From: Symsagittifera roscoffensis | Lineage: Eukaryota > Xenacoelomorpha > Acoela > Convolutidae | NCBI RefSeq assembly: GCF_963678635.1 | Contig: NC_087071.1 | Location: forward strand, 43,759,095-43,823,094 | Length of the DNA: 64,000 bases | Reading direction: 5' to 3' | Shown here: positions 56,210 to 64,000 of the stretch, in pieces | Layout of the letters: every line of letters begins with the position of its first letter | How positions within the stretch are numbered: the stretch's first letter is position 1 | Position numbers and translations under genes: made by a program | Notes under the pieces: generated by a model | Seen by the model: only the letters and a program-made list of their open reading frames with translations | Databases searched by the model: none | What the model was told of the DNA's origin: nothing

Positions 56210-58060
56210 TTATTCGATCTCAACAAACGGAGGAGGCATATCCGGACATCGATAAGCTAAGGAGAGAATTGGAAAAGGCCCAGAAAGAACGGGATCAAGC
56301 TTCTCTCGAAAGAAACCAAGCTGTGCTTGACAGATATCAAGCTACTATTGATAAAGACAAAGCTGCTCGTGAAAGAGACTTGTTGAATGCCGAGTTAGAA
56401 CAGACCCAGATGGTGCAGGAGACCACGGCCAATCGCGATCAGCTGAAGTCGGACCTTGAATGACTGAAAAGAAGACAGCAGGAGATGGGGAGCAGCAAAG
56501 ACCGCAAAGCAAGGTCACCAATTGAACCCCCGATGACAAGATCTAGACCAGAGTCGAGCGGGTGGTCGCTTTAATCTCGATAGAATAGTGCAGGAGCAGA
56601 TGAACGAGGATCTGGAGACCTGGACTCCCCGGAACCTACTCCTTCCTCGAGATCTTGAGTCAGGTCGGATCAGGCCACTGATGGTGGATGTGGTGCTAGT
56701 TGGTCTGACGCCAGTTTAACTGTAGGCAGCCAGGCCAGTGCAGGAACATCATGTCTCAAGGAGCTGCAGGAGAGGTTGCAGTCGCGAACTCCTGACAGTC
56801 CCGCATCGGAAGCAGAGCGCATACCTGGAGAAGACAACCAGTGAGGAGTGCCTTGAGATTCGATTATCAGATGAACACCGAAGGCAGATACCACCGACAC
56901 TGTAAAGAAGGTTGGACGGGTGCCCAGTGGGAAAGGAGAGCGACTTTCCACGATGCAGCCTGGGTGGAATAATTCAGACGGCCCAGGATACCGGAGGGCA
57001 CAATTCACCTGATAATAGGTAACAGTCTCGTCAGGGTTCTGACGAGGATCCAGGCGCATTGGCAAGCAGGTATCTTGGGCTCTTCAGGCCCCACGCGGTC
57101 ATCATGATGATGGGGACCAACGATTTCTCCGGCGATGAGTCAAGGAAGATGACGAGATACGACATTATTGGAGAAGGTGAGCTGTCTCCTGCAGGATATG
57201 AGGATAAACTGGGACCCTACGATACTCACGATCTGCACGGCGCCGTACAATATGATGCAGGACGAGAATTCAATAAGCATGAATGAAATAGTGCGCCAGA
57301 TCGATGATGTAATACGAGAGATCCAAGAGAAGAGTATTCTTCCCTCAAGATTGCTCAATGTTATCCACTTTGATCGGCCTAAAGGATTGGAATGGTTGAA
57401 CAATGTCTTCCAGAGGCATATCATTAGTCTAGAGTCGGATTTGCTGGAGGCTGGACATTTCACCTTTCGTCCACCCCCAAGGCCTCCTTCTTTGCGACCA
57501 GGTCAGTGGAAGACAGGCTAGGGGAAAGTATCGATTCTAGAGATAGTTCAGTAAGCAGCAAGAGCAGACACCCGGCCTTGACACCTTTGGACAAAGACTT
57601 CAATGAGCATGAATTAAATAGTGCGCCAGATCAATGATGTAATACGAGAGATCGAAGAGAAGAGTCTTCTTCCCTTAACATTGCTCGATGTTATCCACTT
57701 TGATCGGCCTAAAGGATTGGAATGGTTGAACAATGTCTTCCAGAGGCATATCATTAGTCTAGAGTCAGATTTGCTGGAGGCTGGCCATTTCACTTTTGGT
57801 CCACCACCAAGGCCTCCTTCTTTGCGACCAGGTCAGTGGAAGACAGGCTATGGGAAAGTATCGATTCTAGAGAAAGTTCAGTAAGCAGTAAGAGCAGACA
57901 CCCGGCCTTGACACCCTTGGACAAAGACTTGACGGAATCGTCGACGCCTCAGAGCTCAATATTATTGTCGGTAGTGATAGTGGAGAAGACCAACGAGAGC
58001 AAAATGTTGGCAGAAGGCCCGGGAGTCTAGGCCAGGTATGGAGAAAGTGAAAAACCTGGA
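56210..58060 (+). pseudogene. Element 2 coiled-coil/SGNH region with 330-bp duplication (fossil)
   Basis: Coiled coil 56240-56463 (EKAQKERDQASLERNQAVLD), then SGNH blocks IHLIIGNSLVRVL near 57000, VIMMMGTNDFSGD near 57100 and VIHFDRPKGLEWLNNVFQ near 57360. The last block and its flank are repeated (57271-57600 and 57601-57930). Relative of the 476-residue Element 1 protein. Confidence 0.75.
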
Positions 58061-60620
58061 TTTAGCATAGTTAGCCTGCAGGCGAGAGTTGATGGAGGTT
58101 CTAGAGCTCAAGAGCCTATCTCATGCGGACCTGAGCAGTCACTATTGTTTGGACTGGTTGAAGGCACACGAGGCGCATTTTTCTCGAGAGAAGACCTTGG
58201 TGAAAGCGGATTTGACAGGAATCCCGAAATGATCAATTTTTGGCCCGGTCAACTATCAACCCTTAAGGAGCTGGGGAGCCCAGGTCTAATTGCGGAACCA
58301 CCCAAGCATCGTGCGGGCATAGCTACAATAAGAGTGGCGATATCGGTAAAATTATGAGCGGTGAATAAACTTCTTGATCCTAAGATTATGGGACTTCCGG
58401 ACACGGCCTATGCGGTCGCGGGACTGGCAGAAGACCCGTGATACGGAGAGGCATATGGGTCTTCTCAGCTGGGCAAGGCACTGGCTGTATATGATCGATC
58501 GGACCCTGGAGCTGCTAGAGTGGTGATCGTGGCGGGTTCGGATTTCGCGGGAACATCACCGAAGCTATTTTGGCCCGAAATTATTGGGTATCTGCTACCA
58601 GGAGCGGAGCTCAACCAGATGTTGAACTTGGTTGTAGCAATAAAATCCGAGATGCCTTGTGAACCCGAGGTGTTGTTGTTTGCGGGGATGAATGATCACC
58701 TGCACTTAGCTGGACTGTTGGAACCCTTGAGAAACGGAAACCTGACTCCAAAATAGATCTGGGAGGAGGTGCGGACGTTGTTCGCCTCGATGAACGAGGT
58801 ACAGGAGTTAGCAGAGACCCGGTTGGGATCGAAGACGAAGGTGGGGCTCACTTCGTCACCTGGATGCTCGAGCATGCCACTCGCGCTTCAGTTTGTGTAT
58901 GAGATGTTGTTCTTGATTGCGGAAGGCAGTGGGCTACGTATGATGATGGCTGCGCCGAACCGTGAATTAGAGCCAGTGAACTCAAAGCTCCTAAAGTCAG
59001 AAGTGGCGGCGGCCTGGGCGGACGGTCTCATGTATTGAGAGGCTTCTATGATCTGGCGAGTATCTTGATTGTGTTGGACGAAGTGCTGTGCCTGGAGGTT
59101 TCGAATCTGGCTAGACAGCTAAAGTTTCAAACGGAAATAGCGGACGACAATCCTGTGGTAAGTCATTTAACTGCGAGCCTGTGGTCCCGGAGTACGTATC
59201 TCACTATCTTAAGCTCCACGAGTGGCTCGAAACGATTGATTAATGAACGGAACAACGTGGCGGGAGCGGAAAAGCAGCTGGAGTCGATGAAAAACCACTT
59301 GACATAAGAGAATGGGAGATGGCCATTCTTGACACCGAGGCGGCAGAATGTGACGGACAAGGCGAAGGAAACGGCACCTCCTTTGATAAAATCGGTTTGG
59401 AAATTGATGCAGACCCAACTTGAGCAGGCCGAGAGAAAGTGTTGACGGTGGGGAAATCGTTACCCTAGCAAAACACACGACAATCCTTGATTTCTGGAAA
59501 AGTCACGCCACGGGCAACTTGAGGACGAGGACTTCGCACAAGATCCTGAGGTTTTCGAGTCCGTGTTGGCGAAAGAGTTACATGGACGAGATATTCGCCG
59601 CGGGGAAAACGCTCTTCGAAGCATTCATTAATGACCTCTTGAGCATGTCAATCAACCTCTTATTGGTCTTATATCTAGTGTTTCCCAGATTTCTATTCAA
59701 CATGAGACCTGGCTTTATGTTCAGCAGGGGCGTGGATATTCTCAGGATATACGGGTACTTGACTCTGATCCTCTTGGAGAAAGAAACAGTGGCAGTATTC
59801 CACCGCTTGATGAAATGTGTGGATCCAATGGCTATGAATGGAGCTCACCCGAGTCTGGAGACATACTCCTATAAAAGTGCTAACACTCTCCTGGTGTAAT
59901 ATCTCTTGATACAAAATTGACACCTGACGGGAAAATTAATGGACCCGAATACCATGGAAGAAGTCAAGGAGATGAATGGGGGCATCCCCCTTCTGACGAA
60001 TCAGTGTCTGGCAATGCGGTCGGATCCCCTGGGAGTAGTTAGAGGAAGTAGTGACTTGTATCTATGGGCCCGCTGTGGCGTATGCTTTTCCTGATCCCTT
60101 GATAACGGCGTACCGACACTCGGTGGTGCACGTGAGTTTAATCAGCCTTCTGGATGGTACGGCGCGAAATTGGTGCAAGCACAAACACTTGAGGACTCAG
60201 ATGAGCGACAAAGTACTATTTGAGAGAGTGAAGGATCCGGAGCTGACTGTATTGAATTTCAGAGGCCAATAACAATTCAGGATGGGAGGAAAGCGAGAAG
60301 GCCCGATCGAGGCCTATCCAAAATTCTGGAAACTGAAATCCCTTGAGAAGCAAACTAGAAAAGTCTGGAGATTACCAACTTGGACGGAGGCCTTTCACCT
60401 GATAAGGAAAGAGCCCGAGATAATCCTGGTGCAGGACGTGCTGTCGGCTACCATCCCGGAGTTTCCAACAGTGAGGCGCATGACTCTGGGGATGAACAGT
60501 CCGATGCTGGTGCCATCAACGCAAGCTAGTGGGGTTGTAGAACGACGGCAAAGGGCGATCACGTGTGGCTGGGACCCCTTGTTTATCGGATATTCTGCAG
60601 CTGCATATTTCCACTAGAGT
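58061..60620 (+). pseudogene. Element 2 relative of the 989-residue accessory protein (fossil)
   Basis: VIVAGSDFAGTSPKLFWPEI, LLFAGMNDHLHLAGLLEPL, VLDEVLCLEVSNLARQLK, YGPAVAYAFPDPLITAYRHS and EFPTVRRMTLG match the Element 1 protein in the same order. The middle has a strongly hydrophobic run (INLLLVLYLVFPRFLF near 59655-59700). Confidence 0.75.
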
Positions 60621-60639
60621 GAATTCAAAATAAATTCTT

Positions 60640-61533
60640 GGACGACTCAGGCCAAGAAAATGAGGGGCTCGATGCCTCCGAGAATCGATGTGCGGGGGGT
60701 CAGGAGAGTGCTAGAGAAGGTCAAGTTCGAGAAAAAGAAACCAGTGTATGACGACGGCCGAGTGATAGTTGGAGAAGGACACGTGACTCTGAAAGCAGAA
60801 TCTAGATGCAGAACGAGGAGGAATTTAGTGCCTACGGATTGGAGGAGATAGAGCTACAACATGAGGAACGTAGGCTGAATGAGGCTGGCTCTCTTTTTGT
60901 GCCCCTCACGGAGCACAGGCAACTGGACCCGGCAATGCCTTCGCCTCTGCCGATTGATACCCCTGGAGACAAGAGGAATCTTCCTGTGGAAAACAGGTTT
61001 GAGGAAGCCTTGAAGAATGAGCGATCTGAAGTGATGAAAGTGAAAATTTGGATGAGACTCTCAGTGAGCCTGAAGAAGATATGGACATCGGGGCGACCCC
61101 AGCGGAAGAATTAGTGCCAGGGAGTTACAGTCCTGGCACCACGAAAGAATTGCTCCAAGACTTGAGGGGGAAGAGTGGGCGGATACCGCGGCGCCACCTT
61201 TGGGATCTCCCCCGAAGAATTTAGAGTTGCAAATTGGAAGCAAACCTGTGGACATGGGCGTGGTGCTCTTTAGTAATGAGAGCAAGGAAAAGAACGCCTT
61301 TGAGGGAAGCAGAACGATGTTTCTGGATACATTGGACAAGGAAAGATGGATAAGAGGGTGGAACAAGGAAAGATGGATGTCGAGGAGTTTGAGGAGGAGT
61401 TATGGGAAATTGTGGTTGAATTCGGAGAACTTATCGTGATGGGAACTGGACTGGATAAAGAAGCTAGAGAAGAGTTACTTAGCAAAGTATTTCATATCCG
61501 GGAGATGAGGCCGAACACTGAGCCCAGATCCTA
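60640..61533 (+). pseudogene. Element 2 relative of the 531-residue accessory protein, N-terminal half (fossil)
   Basis: YGLEEIELQHEERRLNEAGS, DTPGDKRNLP and FEEELWEIVVEFGELIVMG correspond to the first part of the 531-residue protein. Family similarity ends at about 61533. Confidence 0.65.
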
Positions 61534-61639
61534 ACAAGATAGTTTTACTCTAAGAAAGAAAAATGAAATTAAAAACGGTAAAACTAGGAGAGGGAATAGG
61601 TATAAATCTATTGTTATAGCTAAAATTTTTATTGTAGAA

Positions 61640-62215
61640 GGGTTAAGTTGATGAACCCGGGCAGAATTGTGGGTGTGATGATTCTGATAGCCACCAACAA
61701 CGTGTCCAGAAGCTCAGATTCAGAAGCAGGTCAAAAGGAAGCAATGCTAGTGTGCTTGCTTACCGCGGTGCAGCAGAAATCTCAGTGCGCGGTAAGGACC
61801 GTATGCACAGTAGCAATGAAATCAACAACACAATCAGCAACAACAAGAAGGCCCAGTGAAAGAATCGTGAGGTGGAAAAACATAGTGCGTAATCTGGCTT
61901 GTCGCAATGATGGACGAATGATTCAAATAGACTTGGAGCACAAGTTGAGAGCTCTGTTTCATGCCAAATTCACGACTGATGGAATACACTTCGATAGTAT
62001 AGAAGGACACGCCTGGATGAATCGTGTCTTCCAAGTTCGATTGGACGAGTTAGAGGTTGAGCTATTCGACACTGGAGGGTTGAGGACTGATGAGGCGACG
62101 AACGTGCCAGCTATTTCAATTTTTGTGCCACCTAATCTGGAGACACGCTTGGGATCAGTCCCAGCCATGCCACAAGTAGTGGAAGACAGTCTGCACTCTT
62201 TGTGGCATGCCTGAG
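61640..62215 (+). pseudogene. SGNH fragment from a third family member (fossil)
   Basis: PGRIVGVMILIATNNVSR, VRTVCTVAMK, RIVRWKNIVRNLACRNDGRM, FTTDGIHFDSIEGHAWMNRV and RLDELEVELFDTG. It is much closer to the SGNH protein of Element 1 than to that of Element 2, so it is a separate insertion or rearranged piece. Confidence 0.8.
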
Positions 62216-62349
62216 GCTTGTCCCAAGCGTGTCTCTAGATTAGGTGGCACAAAAGTTGAAATGTCCGGCACGTTCGTCGCCTCCTCAGTCCTCAGCGCTC
62301 CATTGTCGAATAGCTCAACCTCTAACTCGTCCAATCGAACTTGGAAGAC
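62026..62349. repeat. Fold-back palindrome, 129-bp arms, 66-base spacer
   Basis: 62026-62154 and 62221-62349 are inverted copies of the SGNH C-terminal segment (about 90% alike). The spacer itself has a perfect 10-bp inverted pair, CATGCCACAA (62166-62175) and TTGTGGCATG (62200-62209). Confidence 0.88.
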
Positions 62350-64000
62350 GGTCTTGATGAGAAAGTGCTGCAAAAAGTAAAGTGCTGCCTTCACAAAAAC
62401 TTCACATCAACCAAAATTGTTTTTTAATGAAAACAAAATTGGATTATAATCGAAAATAATGGATTGTTTGCAAACGTGAGATTTACTTTGGCTAGGAAAA
62501 ATTTATTCTGTTTCCAACTGATTACTACACATTTTATTCTTATTATCTATAAATTTTCATTTTTCCAAGTATTGCTTCTTTTCGTTTCCACCCTCTTCAA
62601 TCCAATCATTGCCCCCCGCCATGTTTAAGGAAGGGGCAATGTCATTTTCTTTTTCAGTCTATCGCCCCCTCCAAAATTACTGAACGTGGGGGGTGGGGCG
62701 AAAGCAAGGCAAGTGGCGGTAATCTGGGGGAAGGAGATAAAAGGCGTGAGGTAATTGTCGTAAAATGAGAGGGGGTTGAACGTGGGGGGATGCGTATCAG
62801 AAAGGGGGGATGGGTTTATTAATGGGTTCCGCTTGGGTGGGTGGTATGGGATGAGTAAGGGCGGGGGTAAGGGGGGTTATGAGTTGGGGTGTGGGTTGGG
62901 AGGAGTTCTTAAAGTAGGGTGAGATGTTGACCAATGGGATGGGGGGAGGGGTTTCTACGGACATGAATTTGTTCGTTCGGGTTGTTGTTTTATATAATGC
63001 TTGAGTAAGTGTTTCAAAAAAAAGTTGAGTAAATTTCAAATACCAAAGTATTCAATTTGATGAGATTTCATGAACAATAATGATTTTAATGAAAACAAAA
63101 CGTGTTATGATTGGTTTTAATGGATTATAAGGCCTTTTTAAAACTTGAAAATAATCGATTGAAACATCGATTTCTTTCAATAATCGGTTCCTTTGTTTTT
63201 CATCAATTTTGATATTGGAACAAGAATGCACGCTTAAAATTAACAGAATGTTTTGAGTTCTTGTTGTTAAACGGTATCCGGTGAATTTCGCCTAACTAGT
63301 AAAGTTATCAAAAAACAAATTTTATGAAAAATTAATTTCTAGCCGTTTTTTTTCGTCCATTGAAAATCCAAAGTTCTCCGTAAATGACCTTACAAAAAGA
63401 GATATCGACTTTACTTTTGGGAAGCTTTGCTAACAAAACTCAGATGGTTTAGTATGTCATAAAACTTACTGATATTAAACTAGCATTCATTTTACTGTGA
63501 TTCTGTACTGTTAATAGCTTTAAAAAAATTTACTTATTTACAAACACGCATCTAGTTAGTGTGATGGTTGGTAAGTTTACATGTATGTTCTTTTGATAAA
63601 ACATCAACAAGGGCGACATATTTGAAGGAAAAATTGATTGAAAATCTTATTTACCACAGTTTTAATTATGGTTTGGTGCATCAAGCTTGTGTCTAACATC
63701 TAAAACCCAACGAAAGGGGTTACTTTTTCATTTTTTATTAACAGTTTTTTCTTTTATGGTGATTTTTTTTATATTAAAAGTGAAAAAATTACGAAAGCTC
63801 AGTCTAAAGCAGGTCTCGTTTTACAATTTCCTTTTACCACAAAGTTGTCTGAAAAAAAATCAAAAAAATATTGCTAAAATTGTTTTTGGGAAAAAATCAT
63901 AATAATTGTCTTGAGCTAAAGTTTTATATAGTAGTTTTAGAAGATTTTCTGACAAGAGTGGCGCCTTTTGACCAGCGCTATTTTCTGCTTTTGTTTCCTG
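62350..64000. other. Noncoding right end, with a G-rich stretch
   Basis: No gene recognised. 62680-62960 is G-rich on the plus strand. Two diverged copies of an AATGAAAACAAAA...TGGATTATAA...ATAATCGATTG-like text occur near 62425 and 63090. 63150-64000 is AT-rich with nothing identified. Confidence 0.5.

Larger units (their letters stand above)
39129..61533 (+). mobile_element. Element 2: older relative of Element 1 (fossil, nested copia)
   Basis: 5' LTR 39129-40101, primer-binding site 40113-40127, leader, gag-protease-RT-RNase H-integrase 46882-54085, macro-like region 54240-55390, gap, then relatives of the small, SGNH, 989-residue and 531-residue frames to 61533. The order is the same as in Element 1. 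No 3' LTR is seen; the end is replaced by other sequence. Broken, with dozens of breaks and two internal tandem duplications. Protein similarity to Element 1 is moderate in the accessory block and higher in pol, so it is a different and older lineage. Confidence 0.8.

Noticed and set aside
63687-63902. 71-residue frame near the right end
   Set aside because: Low-complexity Phe/Lys-rich text in AT-rich DNA with no recognisable feature.

Overview
This window is animal nuclear DNA, most likely from an invertebrate. It starts inside a host nucleoporin gene (a NUP107 homologue, minus strand, running off the left edge). Almost everything else is retroelement sequence. I cannot name the phylum.

Layout: 1-1151 is NUP107; 1173-1569 is a tandem duplication just upstream of its ATG. 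1794-26124 (minus strand) is a giant Ty3/gypsy-type LTR retroelement, about 24.3 kb, here called Element 1. It has ~911-bp LTRs, a primer-binding site resembling a tRNA-Ser 3' end, a ~3-kb noncoding leader with a CCCCTCCGG minisatellite, a gag-protease-RT-RNase H-integrase block, then about 10 kb of accessory frames: a macro-domain-like protein close to OARD1/TARG1, a small conserved protein, a coiled-coil plus SGNH (GDSL) esterase, a large protein with a second SGNH-like motif set, and several unknown frames. Its 5' end (flank, LTR, most of the leader) is repeated as a recent 3.41-kb tandem duplication (22998-29824).

29825-37900 (minus) is a CR1/L2-like LINE with an SGNH domain in ORF1, an endonuclease and a reverse transcriptase. 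Its middle is tandemly triplicated (period about 2.05 kb). 38629-39128 is an old LTR fragment of the Element 1 family. 39129-61533 (plus) is Element 2, an older and heavily broken relative of Element 1 with the same order of parts; a broken Ty1/copia element (40325-44850) sits in its leader. 61640-62349 is a fragment of a third family member ending in a fold-back palindrome. 62350-64000 is noncoding, with a G-rich stretch.

The most notable content is the shared architecture of Elements 1 and 2: an LTR retroelement carrying, downstream of integrase, a macro-like domain, an SGNH esterase, a second SGNH-like protein and large conserved proteins of unknown function. The same order in two well-diverged copies indicates that the accessory block is an inherited part of the family. 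All LTR copies here are fossils: Element 1 is fairly complete but has around a dozen breaks, Element 2 has dozens, and the copia copy about ten.
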